From CAZYBO01 sp964645205 (GTDB taxonomy: Bacteria; Pseudomonadota; Alphaproteobacteria; Rickettsiales; SXRF01), in NCBI GenBank assembly GCA_964645205.1, contig CAZYBO010000008.1, forward strand, positions 27,477-91,476: a stretch of 64,000 nucleotides of DNA, in the 5' to 3' direction. A model generated the notes under the pieces. The model did no database searches, was not told the DNA's origin, and worked only from the letters and a program-made list of their open reading frames with translations. Shown in pieces: positions 9,093 through 17,395 of this stretch. The position numbers and the translations under genes are program-made. The first letter of the stretch is position 1. Each line of letters starts with the position of its first letter.

Positions 9093-9917
9093 CTAATGCA
9101 ATTGTATGTTCTCGACTTCATTGCCGCGGATCACGCGGATACTCGACACGGAACCGCCGTCACCCGACTGGCTGACATCGCCCTCGCTGGTAACGCCGTA
9201 AAGCTCCACGACCGGGTTTTTCTCATCGATCGCTTCCTGCGCCACACTGCGCAGCACCATGGAAATTTTGCCCATTTCACTAGCCACCGAAATTTTTTCC
9301 GCCTGCTGCGATGTTACTTCCACCGTGACGGTTTTAGCGAGAATGGCTTTGTTCTCAGGATTGTCCAGCATCTGGTCGACGGCGATGACGCGCACGCCGC
9401 GCACGAACGTTTCACTGGCTACGACGCCATCGCTGGCGCTGCCGGAGGAGGAACGGATGCGATGGGTTACGATGAGATCCACGCGATCGCCCGGCGAGAT
9501 GAACCCTGCATTGCCGGATGTAGCGTTCACTGCGATCGACACGGCGCGCATGCCCGGCTCAAGCACTGCCGACATAAACCCGCCCTCACCCGCACGCATC
9601 AGCGAGGATTGCAGCACTGGCTCGCCCGCACGCAATGGGCGGCGTACCACGGCGCCGTTAAAATCTTCGATACGCACCGCGCCTTCGCGCAGGTAATCTT
9701 CCTTGATTGCTTCAGGCGCTACTTCCATCCAGTCGATGTCTTGACCGACCTGCACGAACGAACCCAACGGCATGTCGCGGCGCGCGACGATAACGTGATT
9801 ACCGCTCGGCGCGGGCGCGGGTTCGCCTTCGGAAGACAGCCATGTGCGCATCATGATCGCGGCAAAAGCCACCACGACACCGGCAACCAGCAGGAGAATA
9901 AGACGTTTGGCATCCAT
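9093..9917 (-). CDS. cpaB: CpaB/RcpC Flp pilus assembly protein (SAF domain)
   Basis: This is a 274-residue periplasmic protein anchored by an N-terminal membrane segment (about 4-22), followed by the SAF domain (ARRDMPLGSFVQVGQDIDW) and the RcpC/CpaB domain with PGDRVDLIVTHRI. The start MDAKRLILLL at 9917 matches the family; an ATG at 9959 would add 14 non-conserved residues. It is the first gene of the leftward seven-gene cpa/tad operon, so its promoter should be in the 9918-10195 spacer. An AGGAAG lies 12 bases upstream of the chosen ATG. Confidence 0.9.
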   Translation of the reverse strand: MDAKRLILLLVAGVVVAFAAIMMRTWLSSEGEPAPAPSGNHVIVARRDMPLGSFVQVGQDIDWMEVAPEAIKEDYLREGAVRIEDFNGAVVRRPLRAGEPVLQSSLMRAGEGGFMSAVLEPGMRAVSIAVNATSGNAGFISPGDRVDLIVTHRIRSSSGSASDGVVASETFVRGVRVIAVDQMLDNPENKAILAKTVTVEVTSQQAEKISVASEMGKISMVLRSVAQEAIDEKNPVVELYGVTSEGDVSQSGDGGSVSSIRVIRGNEVENIQLH

Positions 9918-9990
9918 AGAAGCTAAAGACTTCCTCACAATATATGGGACGTGCCTCATCTTATATCCCGCATGTTTAAAAAAGTATTAA

Positions 9991-10018
9991 GTGGGTGAGG
10001 CTAAAAAGCCTCAACCAT
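9991..10018. repeat. Inverted repeat in the cpaB-rsh divergent spacer
   Basis: TGAGGCT and AGCCTCA form a perfect 7-bp stem around AAAA (9996-10013), extended on both sides after one mismatch. It lies in the 5' region of the cpa operon. The same GGCT-AAAA-AGCC core recurs at 44805-44816 before rpsB. Whether it is an operator, an RNA hairpin or a terminator of a lost gene cannot be told. Confidence 0.5.
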
Positions 10019-10038
10019 CAAGTAGTTATCCGCGATAA

Positions 10039-10044
10039 TTATAA
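10039..10044 (-). promoter_or_regulatory. Candidate -10 box for the cpa operon
   Basis: TATAAT on the minus strand lies in the most AT-rich part of the spacer between cpaB and rsh. No convincing -35 is at standard distance, so this is only an indication of where the promoter may be. The rest of 9918-10195 shows no open reading frame with coding character. Confidence 0.25.
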
Positions 10045-10195
10045 ATAAAATTTAACCAAATGCGCCGCGCGCCGCTACCAGCCTGCCCTACCGCCATTTT
10101 TAACACGTCCTCACGAATACACTTCTATTGCCGCGCATATTTCGCTAAAATGCCACATTCGTGAACAAACACATCCAGAAGGTGAAAAAACCTCC

Positions 10196-12358
10196 ATGAT
10201 CCGCCAGTACGAACTGGTTGAAAAAATCAAATCCTACGACCCGGATGCCAACGAAGATTTAATCAACCGCGCCTATGTCTTTGCCATGAAAGCCCATGGC
10301 GCGCAGAAACGCGCGTCGGGCGATCTGTATTTTTCGCATCCCGTGGAAGTGGCGTACAAGCTCACGCAGTATAAGCTCGACGCCAGCACCATCATCACCG
10401 CCCTGCTCCACGACACGGTGGAAGACACCGACGTCACGCTCGACGAAATCGAAGCCAGCTTCGGCAAAGAAATACGCGGGCTGGTCGACGGCGTAACCAA
10501 GCTGTCGCGGCTGGAGGAAAAATCGGAAAACCTGAAGCAGGCGGAAAATTTCCGCAAGCTGCTCATCGCCATGTCGGAAGATTTGCGCGTGCTGCTGGTC
10601 AAGCTCGCCGACCGCCTGCACAACATGGAAACGCTGCGCCATATCAAAAGCCCGGAAAAGCGCCAGCGCATCGCGCGCGAAACCGTGGAAATCTACGCCG
10701 CGCTCGCCGAGCGCATCGGCATGCGCAACCTTAAGGAAGAATTGCAGGATTTAGCTTTCGCGGAACTATACCCCGAAGCGCGCGAATCGCTGATCAAACG
10801 CCTCGATTTCCTGCGCGAACAGGGGCAGTCGGAACTCGACAAGGCGATCAACACCGTGCGACAGAAACTCGCGGAAGCGGGACTGAAAAACGTCGAAGTC
10901 AGCGGCCGCGAAAAAAAGCCGTTTTCCATCTGGAAAAAAATGGAGAGCAAGAACATCACGTTTGAGCAGCTCGCCGACATCGTGGCGTTTCGCATCGTGG
11001 TGGAATCCATCCCGGAATGCTACCATGCGCTGGGCGTCATTCACGCCGAGTGGCACACGGTTCCCGGCCATTTCAAGGACTATATCTCCACCCCGAAATC
11101 CAACGGCTACCAGTCGCTGCACACCGCCGTGCTCGGCCCCGGCCAGCAGCGCATCGAAATCCAGATCCGCACGCGCGAGATGCACGAAATCGCGGAATAC
11201 GGCCTCGCCGCGCACTGGGCATATAAACAGAACGACGGCGGCGCGAAAGACGGCAAGCAATTCCGCTGGATACGCGAGCTGTTGGAGATTCTTGAAAAAT
11301 CTTCCAACCCGGAAGAATTTTTAGAAAACACCAAGCTCGAAATGTACCACGACCAGGTGTTTTGCTTCTCGCCGAAGGGCGATATTTTAGCCTTTCCGCG
11401 CGGCGCAACGCCAGTGGATTTCGCGTATGCGGTACATTCGGGCGTGGGCGATACCTGCGTGGGCGCGAAGATCAACGGGCGCATCGTGCCGCTGCGCACC
11501 AAGCTGAAAAACGGCGATCAGGTGGAGATCATCACCAGCAAAACGCAGACGCCCTCGCCGAGCTGGGAACGCTTCGTCGTCACCGGCAAGGCGCGCTCGG
11601 AAATCCGCAAATATGTGCGCACCCAGCAGCGTACGGAATATGTCAATCTCGGCCGCGCGATCCTCACCAAGACGTTCAAGCAGGACGGCGACGAGTTCAA
11701 CGAAAAGATGATCGAGCCGCATCTGCCGCATTTCGACAAGCGCAGCGTGGAAGATCTGCTTGCCGACGTGGGCGAAGGATTGCTGAGCAGGCAGCAGGTG
11801 CTGGAAGTCGTGCAGGGCAATAAGAAGCCGCAGGCGCAACCGGGCGCAGTGACGTCGGTGCTGAACAATTTATCCAAACCCTTCCGTAAAAAGAAGGACG
11901 GCGCAGGCGCGCCCATGCCGATCAAAGGGCTGATTCCCGGCATGGCGCTGCATTTCGCAGGCTGCTGCCACCCTATTCCCGGCGACCGCATCGTGGGCAT
12001 CGTCACCACCGGAAAAGGCGTGACCATCCACACCATGGATTGTGAAACGCTGGAAAACTATTCCGACGCGCCCGAACGCTGGATCGACGTAGCGTGGGAG
12101 CGCGACCAAACCGACACCAAACATATCGGCCGCCTGCGCGCGCATATCGGCCACGAACCGGCCGCGCTCGCTACCGTCACCAACGTCATCGCCAAGGAAA
12201 TGGGCAATATCAGCAATTTCAAAATCATCAATCGCTCCATCGATTTCTTTGAAATCCTGATCGACATCGAAGTCAACGACCTCCGCCACCTCAACAACAT
12301 CATCGCCAATTTGCGCGCGAAAGAAGTGGTGCAGAGCGTGGAGCGGTATCAGACGTGA
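10196..12358 (+). CDS. rsh: Rsh: bifunctional (p)ppGpp synthetase/hydrolase (RelA/SpoT family)
   Basis: This 720-residue protein makes and degrades the alarmone (p)ppGpp. The N-terminal HD hydrolase domain keeps H72-D73 in LLHDTVEDT. The synthetase domain (about 230-370) has GYQSLHTAV and EIQIRT (about 321-326). TGS (about 390-450), a Cys-His zinc region GCCHPIPGD (about 589) and a C-terminal ACT domain complete the long form. The loop that reads RFKD in most bifunctional enzymes reads HFKD here (His292). Alphaproteobacteria usually have one Rsh, and rsh lying just upstream of pdxJ-acpS is typical, although two acyltransferase genes intervene here. The start has AGAAGG about 12 bases upstream. 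Confidence 0.95.
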   Translation: MIRQYELVEKIKSYDPDANEDLINRAYVFAMKAHGAQKRASGDLYFSHPVEVAYKLTQYKLDASTIITALLHDTVEDTDVTLDEIEASFGKEIRGLVDGVTKLSRLEEKSENLKQAENFRKLLIAMSEDLRVLLVKLADRLHNMETLRHIKSPEKRQRIARETVEIYAALAERIGMRNLKEELQDLAFAELYPEARESLIKRLDFLREQGQSELDKAINTVRQKLAEAGLKNVEVSGREKKPFSIWKKMESKNITFEQLADIVAFRIVVESIPECYHALGVIHAEWHTVPGHFKDYISTPKSNGYQSLHTAVLGPGQQRIEIQIRTREMHEIAEYGLAAHWAYKQNDGGAKDGKQFRWIRELLEILEKSSNPEEFLENTKLEMYHDQVFCFSPKGDILAFPRGATPVDFAYAVHSGVGDTCVGAKINGRIVPLRTKLKNGDQVEIITSKTQTPSPSWERFVVTGKARSEIRKYVRTQQRTEYVNLGRAILTKTFKQDGDEFNEKMIEPHLPHFDKRSVEDLLADVGEGLLSRQQVLEVVQGNKKPQAQPGAVTSVLNNLSKPFRKKKDGAGAPMPIKGLIPGMALHFAGCCHPIPGDRIVGIVTTGKGVTIHTMDCETLENYSDAPERWIDVAWERDQTDTKHIGRLRAHIGHEPAALATVTNVIAKEMGNISNFKIINRSIDFFEILIDIEVNDLRHLNNIIANLRAKEVVQSVERYQT

Positions 12359-13347
12359 CGGCCGCCGCGTCCGTGAGAATTACGACACTCGACGGACTGC
12401 GAGGCTTGGCATGCCTGCTGGTCTATGTTCGACACGCAGGCATCGCCGGCTTATTTCCTGAGAAGCATTACAGCGCTGCCGTGCTCGGACTGATGTTGTT
12501 CTTTACGTTAAGTGGCTTTTTAATGGCTTATCACTACCTGCCCGGTGACAAATCCGCGCGTTATTGGGGAGCTTTCCTGATACGCCGCTTTTTTCGCATG
12601 TACCCTGCCTTTATGTTCCTGACGTTCTTTTGCTTCATTGCCTATCAACTGGGGTCACCCCTACCGCACTACAAAATTACATTCGACCGACTTATACAAA
12701 ACTGGTTCGTGATAAAGCCCGCGTTCGCCTTCTGGACGATCCACATAGAGATTAAATTTTACGCGCTTTTCGCCGCAGGGGGTGTAGCGCTATTAGTGCT
12801 GCCCGTATCTGTAAAAATGAAAGCGTTTATCCTGTTCCTCGCATGGGCATCGCTGTCACCATTAGATACCAGTTTTCACGACCATAGCCTGTTGTCAACA
12901 TTGCCATACTTCGTCGCAGGCGCGTTAGGCGGATATCTTGTACGCATGGAACTGCTACCTAAGGCAATCCCGCGCTACATATGGAACACACTGCTACTGG
13001 CATTGCTGGCAGGCGTCATCACTTTTGTTGGCTTCAGGCACTTTCCCACTTGGCTTTCATCATTCATCATGCTGGTTATTATTCTGTCGGCGGTACATGC
13101 AAAAGGGTTTGCCGCATGGCTGTTGGCGAACCGTGCTTCACGTTTTATGGGAGACATCAGCTACAGTTTTTACATCGTTCACTGCGCGGTACTGTTTTCT
13201 TTCAAACACCAGACCATCATGCCCGTTGAGGCAGCGTACGTTGCAGCTTTCGTCCTAACTTTCTGCATATCATGCCTGATGTATTGGCTGATTGAGCGCC
13301 CGGGTATACGGCTGGGAAAAGCGCTAGCCGGAAAAGTATGGGCATGA
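12355..13347 (+). CDS. Acyltransferase 3 family membrane protein (copy 1)
   Basis: This 330-residue integral membrane protein starts at a GTG that overlaps the rsh stop by four bases (GTGA). It has the acyltransferase-3 (OafA/YrhL) start TLDGLRGLACLLVYVRHAG, with the R-H pair typical of the active site, then about ten hydrophobic helices. There is no C-terminal SGNH domain. Such enzymes move acetyl or other acyl groups from the cytoplasm onto surface sugars such as O-antigen or exopolysaccharide; the substrate here is unknown. By eye it is well over half identical to the next gene, so the pair arose by tandem duplication. Base composition is lower in GC than rsh or pdxJ. Confidence 0.8.
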   Translation: MTAAASVRITTLDGLRGLACLLVYVRHAGIAGLFPEKHYSAAVLGLMLFFTLSGFLMAYHYLPGDKSARYWGAFLIRRFFRMYPAFMFLTFFCFIAYQLGSPLPHYKITFDRLIQNWFVIKPAFAFWTIHIEIKFYALFAAGGVALLVLPVSVKMKAFILFLAWASLSPLDTSFHDHSLLSTLPYFVAGALGGYLVRMELLPKAIPRYIWNTLLLALLAGVITFVGFRHFPTWLSSFIMLVIILSAVHAKGFAAWLLANRASRFMGDISYSFYIVHCAVLFSFKHQTIMPVEAAYVAAFVLTFCISCLMYWLIERPGIRLGKALAGKVWA

Positions 13348-14366
13348 CTGGAATACATCAGCCCCGCATCACGACACTCGATGGATTGCGCGGGTTAGCA
13401 TGCCTGCTTGTTTATATTCGCCACGCGAGCACAGCAGGCCTGTACCCTGATAAGCCCTACAGCGCTGCTGCACTTGGCTTGATGCTGTTTTTTACCTTAA
13501 GCGGTTTCCTGATGGCTCACCACTACCTGCCCGGTGAAAAATCCGTACGTTATTGGGGGGCGTTCCTGATACGCCGCTTTTTCCGGCTATACCCGGCATT
13601 CATGTTCGTGACTTTCGCTTATTTTGTGGCATTTCAGTTGGACTGGCCGGTACCACGCTACAGGCTTACGTTTGACCGTGTACTGGAAAACTGGTTCCTG
13701 CAACGCCCTGCCCCCACCTTCTGGACAGTGCATCTTGAAGTAAAATTCTATACCGTTTTCGTACTCGGCAGCGTCGTGTTGTTGCTGCTACCCTTATCCG
13801 AGCGTATGAAAGCGCTTCTATTCGCCGTAGCATGGCTCGCGCTTGCGGCAATTGTCGTGCGCGTAAACCGGTACGATTTTCTGCCTTACCTGCCATACTT
13901 CATGGGCGGGGCACTGGCGGGATACATCACGCAGATGGAATTGGTACCAAAAGCGATCCCTTCCTATATTTGGAGCACATTGCTGTTGTTATTGACTGCC
14001 ATTATCTACTACATGCCTGTCGGCATATTTCTCAGGTTCAACCCGGTATGGTTTTCCGCTCCGTTAATGTTCCTCATCGTGCTGGCACTAGTACACGTAA
14101 AAGGCTGGATCGCGTGGCTGTTTTCAAATCCTGTTGCCCACTTCATGGGGCAGATCAGCTTCAGCTTTTACCTCCTGCATTATGGGCTTCTCTACGCATT
14201 TAAACCACAAACCTACTTTTCACCGGAAGCCGCCTATTTTGCCGTTTTTATCTTGATTTTCTGCGCTTCATGCCTCTTGTATTGGTTGATTGAACGCCCG
14301 GGCATGCGCCTGGGCAAAACCCTTGCTGGAAAATTATGGTCTCCACGCCACACCACCTCCGCCTAG
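13344..14366 (+). CDS. Acyltransferase 3 family membrane protein (copy 2)
   Basis: This 340-residue paralogue of the preceding gene is coupled to it by an ATGA overlap (13344-13347); an ATG at 13338 is also possible. It begins TLDGLRGLACLLVYIRHAS and shares long blocks such as FLMAHHYLPGEKS, YWGAFLIRRFF and WLIERPGMRLGK with copy 1. Its 3' end overlaps the pdxJ start by 31 bases. The two copies differ most in the middle loops and in the helices after residue 150, so they may have different substrates or act as a pair. Confidence 0.8.
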   Translation: MTGIHQPRITTLDGLRGLACLLVYIRHASTAGLYPDKPYSAAALGLMLFFTLSGFLMAHHYLPGEKSVRYWGAFLIRRFFRLYPAFMFVTFAYFVAFQLDWPVPRYRLTFDRVLENWFLQRPAPTFWTVHLEVKFYTVFVLGSVVLLLLPLSERMKALLFAVAWLALAAIVVRVNRYDFLPYLPYFMGGALAGYITQMELVPKAIPSYIWSTLLLLLTAIIYYMPVGIFLRFNPVWFSAPLMFLIVLALVHVKGWIAWLFSNPVAHFMGQISFSFYLLHYGLLYAFKPQTYFSPEAAYFAVFILIFCASCLLYWLIERPGMRLGKTLAGKLWSPRHTTSA

Positions 14367-15058
14367 GCGTCAACATCGACCACGTGGCCACCGTGCGCAA
14401 TGCGCGCGGGGGGGAGCATCCGTGTCCGGTGCGGGCGGCGCTTTTGGCGGCAAGTGCGGGGGCGGACGGGATCACCGCGCATCTGCGCGAGGATCGCAGG
14501 CACATACGCGACACCGACATTGCGCGGCTGAAAGCGGAAGTGCCGCTGCCGCTGAACCTTGAGATGGCGGCGACACAGGAAATGCTGGCAATTGCGCTGC
14601 GCGCACGGCCGAACGCAGTGTGCCTCGTGCCGGAAAAACGTGCGGAGTTGACCACCGAAGGCGGGTTGGATGTGGTGGCGCAGGAAGCCGCGCTTACTAC
14701 ATTCGTAAAACCGCTGAGGGACGCAGGCATTCGCATCTCGCTGTTTATTGGCGCGGACGCAGCGCATATCCGCGCGGCACAGCGTATCGGCGCGGACATC
14801 GTGGAATTGCACACGGGAAATTATGCGCATAACGGTGATGCGAAAGCGATTATCACCTCCGCCACGCTCGCACATTCGCTTGGGCTAGAAGTGCATGCGG
14901 GACACGGGCTGGATTTTACGAACGTGAAAACCATCGCTGCGATTCCTGAGATAGTCGAGTTGAATATCGGGCATTTCCTCATCGGCGAAGCGCTGTTTAC
15001 CGGGCTTGCAGGAGCCGTGCAAAAAATGCGCACCATTATGGATGAGGCGCGCACGTGA
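14336..15058 (+). CDS. pdxJ: Pyridoxine 5'-phosphate synthase PdxJ
   Basis: PdxJ condenses 1-deoxyxylulose 5-phosphate with 3-amino-2-oxopropyl phosphate to give pyridoxine 5'-phosphate, the last step of the DXP-dependent vitamin B6 route. The 240-residue sequence carries LGVNIDHVATVRNARGG, DGITAHLREDRRHI, the VELHTGNYA segment and C-terminal ELNIGHFLIGEALF. The start overlaps the upstream acyltransferase by 31 bases; no better downstream start exists because LRLGVNIDH begins at residue 8. The stop overlaps acpS (GTGA). Its substrate is made by the same pathway as the dxr product encoded at 53.6 kb. Confidence 0.96.
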   Translation: MVSTPHHLRLGVNIDHVATVRNARGGEHPCPVRAALLAASAGADGITAHLREDRRHIRDTDIARLKAEVPLPLNLEMAATQEMLAIALRARPNAVCLVPEKRAELTTEGGLDVVAQEAALTTFVKPLRDAGIRISLFIGADAAHIRAAQRIGADIVELHTGNYAHNGDAKAIITSATLAHSLGLEVHAGHGLDFTNVKTIAAIPEIVELNIGHFLIGEALFTGLAGAVQKMRTIMDEART

Positions 15059-15456
15059 TCCTCGGCACAGGCATCGACCTCACCGACATACGCCGCATCG
15101 AAAAAGCGCTCGCGCGTTTCGGCGCACGCTTTGAAAACCGTGTGTTCACCGAAGGCGAACGCGCGAAAGCGAAAAGCCGCGAGAATGCAGGAACGCAAAT
15201 AGTCGCCGCCACTTACGCCAAACGTTTCGCTGCAAAGGAGGCCTGCGCGAAAGCGCTCGGTGTAGGCAACGGGATTACATGGCAAGATATTGAAATCATC
15301 AACACAGAAAACGGCGCGCCCTCCATCCGCTTAAGCGGGAACGCGCTCAAACGCCTGCAACAACTTACGCCTAAAGGCCTGCGCACGACCATCCACCTCG
15401 CACTCACCGACGAATACCCGCTCGCGCAGGCGCAGGTGATTATTGAGGCGCTATAA
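15055..15456 (+). CDS. acpS: Holo-[acyl-carrier-protein] synthase AcpS
   Basis: AcpS transfers 4'-phosphopantetheine from CoA to apo-ACP. The 133-residue protein starts at a GTG overlapping the pdxJ stop. It contains the metal-binding Asp in ILGTGIDLTDI and the second site AKRFAAKEACAKALG. In many alphaproteobacteria acpS is followed by lepB and rnc; here hemD follows after an 88-base spacer. Confidence 0.95.
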   Translation: MILGTGIDLTDIRRIEKALARFGARFENRVFTEGERAKAKSRENAGTQIVAATYAKRFAAKEACAKALGVGNGITWQDIEIINTENGAPSIRLSGNALKRLQQLTPKGLRTTIHLALTDEYPLAQAQVIIEAL

Positions 15457-15472
15457 TTGCCCGTCAATTCGT

Positions 15473-15502
15473 TTGCCATACGGCGTTTCCCGTGCTTACA
15501 AT
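15473..15502 (+). promoter_or_regulatory. Candidate sigma-70-type promoter for hemD
   Basis: TTGCCA (15473-15478), an 18-base spacer and TACAAT (15497-15502) lie 42 bases before the hemD start, in the acpS-hemD spacer. Confidence 0.4.
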
Positions 15503-15544
15503 TGCGTCTGTGATTAGCAATTTAATTCTGGACAATACGCTGAT

Positions 15545-16279
15545 ATGGCTATGAAAACCATCCTCATCACCCGTCCGCGCGGGGATGAAGGCGAACTCGC
15601 AGAGGCGCTTCAGGAGCGCGGTTTCGCCGTTATCCACGAACCGCTGACGGAAATTTTCCTGATGCATACCGCGCGACCAGCCATCGAACAGGCATTGATG
15701 GGCGACCCGCACGCGGTGATCGTCACCAGCCGCCACGGGGTATACGGGCTTGCGGCGCTCACCCAACTGCGCGACATGCAGCTTCTGTGCATCGGCGACA
15801 CCACCGCCCACGCCGCCGAGGATTGCGGCTTTACGCGCGTGGCCTCCGCTGGCGGCGACGGACAAAAGCTGGTGGAGCATATCGCCGCCGCTTACGATCC
15901 CGGCTCGCAATTCCTCTACGCCTCCGCCAGCCATATCCGCACCGACATCGTGAACCTGCTGGCCGCCTGCGACATGCAGGTGGAACGCGTTGTGGTGTAT
16001 GAAGCAGCGGCATCACAACAACTGTCGGATATTGTCGTGGAACATCTCAGGCGCGGGCATATCGACGCGGTGAGCTTTCTTTCGCACCGCGCAGCACAGA
16101 TTTTCACCACGCTGGTAACGGGAGCAGGTGTGGGCGGCACGGTAGAATCCATGCATGCGTGCTGCCTGAGCGAAGGAGTGGCGGAACCGCTGAAGCCGTT
16201 CCCGTGGCAAGGCATCCATATCGCGGGCGAACCAACGCTTGCATCTCTGGTAGAGTGCGTGGATAATGCGCTGAAGTGA
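15545..16279 (+). CDS. hemD: Uroporphyrinogen-III synthase HemD
   Basis: HemD closes and inverts ring D of hydroxymethylbilane to give uroporphyrinogen III in haem and corrin synthesis. The 244-residue protein begins with the family pattern TILITRPRGDEGELAEAL and has the two-domain Rossmann-like layout, with VIVTSRHGVYGLAAL and VSFLSHRAAQIF. The family is weakly conserved, but the following mitofilin and hemY genes make this the classical alphaproteobacterial hemD context. hemC is not in view. Starts at 15545 and 15551 are both possible; neither has a strong Shine-Dalgarno. Confidence 0.85.
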   Translation: MAMKTILITRPRGDEGELAEALQERGFAVIHEPLTEIFLMHTARPAIEQALMGDPHAVIVTSRHGVYGLAALTQLRDMQLLCIGDTTAHAAEDCGFTRVASAGGDGQKLVEHIAAAYDPGSQFLYASASHIRTDIVNLLAACDMQVERVVVYEAAASQQLSDIVVEHLRRGHIDAVSFLSHRAAQIFTTLVTGAGVGGTVESMHACCLSEGVAEPLKPFPWQGIHIAGEPTLASLVECVDNALK

Positions 16280-16291
16280 TAGGGGTTTCCC

Positions 16292-17395
16292 ATGTCTGAT
16301 CCGTCCACCGATACTACCGCACCTGCCCCAGCGCCCGGCATCCTCGTCAGGCTGCGCCGTCCGCTCTTTGCGCTGGCGATGCTGTTCGTCTTGTGGCTGG
16401 TGTTCCAGCTGTTTGCGCCCGCAATCTTCCCCTTAGTGCAACCCGACGGCGCCGGTCAGCAGGCCGCAACAGATTTCCCAACCGCCGCCAATGAAACGCC
16501 GGAAGAAAAAGACGCGAAGATCGCCGCGCTGGAAAGCCGTATCGACCAGATGGAAGCCAAGCTAAAAACACTGGAAGATGTCATAACCGGCCTTCCGAAA
16601 TCTGCGGAAGCCCCGGATGGATGGGAAAGCAAGCTCGCCGAGATGCAGGCGAAGCTCGACGCTATGCAATCGGAAGCTCCCGCCGATGGCGAGGATGCAG
16701 GTCGCGTCGGGCAACTGGAAGCGAAACTCAAGGCGCAATCCGACGCGCTGAATGCGCTCACCGCACAGATAGCCAGCGTGTCCGCAAGCGGCACACATCA
16801 AGTCGCCATCCTCACCGCGTTCGGCCAGTTGAAAGACACTGCTTTGCGTGGCGATGCCTATAGCAGTGAACTAAACCGCCTAAAAGCGCTTGCCGAACAC
16901 AATACCGGCGCTCTGCCGCTGCTTGCGGCGCTCGCACCGTTTTCCGACAAGGGCGTAAGCACGCTGGCTTCTTTGCAGGCTGCGTTTGAACCCGCCGCGA
17001 AAGCCGCGCTCGCACCGGAAGTAAAGCCGGACTCGCTGGCAGGCAACCTGCAATCGCTGATCCGCATCCGCAAAGTCGGCGCAGAACAAACCGGCACGGA
17101 TGACGAGTCCGTCATCGCGCGCGCTGAAGCGGCGCTGGAAAACGGCAACCTTGCGCAATGCCGCAAGGAACTCTCCGCGCTTTCGCCGCCAGCGCTGGCC
17201 GCGTTCGCCGCGTGGGAAAAAGCCGCCGCCGCTACGCAAACCGTGCGCGAAACGCTTGATGCGCTGGCTGTCGCCGTAATGCAGGAAACGCCACCGTCTG
17301 CCCCCATCGCAGCGCCTGTCCCCGTACCTGCTCCCGCCGAACCCGCCGCTGAAGCCTCCGCGCCTGCTCCCGTTTTGCAAACGCCGAGCGAATGA
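16292..17395 (+). CDS. Mitofilin-family inner-membrane protein
   Basis: This 367-residue protein has a short cytoplasmic N-terminus, one membrane helix (about residues 23-45), then a Glu/Lys/Ala-rich coiled coil (about 65-165) and a helical C-terminal domain. The Pro/Ala-rich tail is of low complexity. Alphaproteobacterial genes of this type beside hemD are homologues of mitochondrial mitofilin/Mic60, which shapes inner membranes and forms contacts with outer-membrane proteins including BamA/Sam50. It is coupled by ATGA overlap to hemY and lies 12 bases after hemD. Confidence 0.75.
   Translation: MSDPSTDTTAPAPAPGILVRLRRPLFALAMLFVLWLVFQLFAPAIFPLVQPDGAGQQAATDFPTAANETPEEKDAKIAALESRIDQMEAKLKTLEDVITGLPKSAEAPDGWESKLAEMQAKLDAMQSEAPADGEDAGRVGQLEAKLKAQSDALNALTAQIASVSASGTHQVAILTAFGQLKDTALRGDAYSSELNRLKALAEHNTGALPLLAALAPFSDKGVSTLASLQAAFEPAAKAALAPEVKPDSLAGNLQSLIRIRKVGAEQTGTDDESVIARAEAALENGNLAQCRKELSALSPPALAAFAAWEKAAAATQTVRETLDALAVAVMQETPPSAPIAAPVPVPAPAEPAAEASAPAPVLQTPSE

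Noticed and set aside
14821..15285. Long minus-strand open frame under pdxJ-acpS
   Set aside because: pdxJ and acpS on the plus strand show full family motifs; the antisense frame is a by-product of GC-rich codon use.
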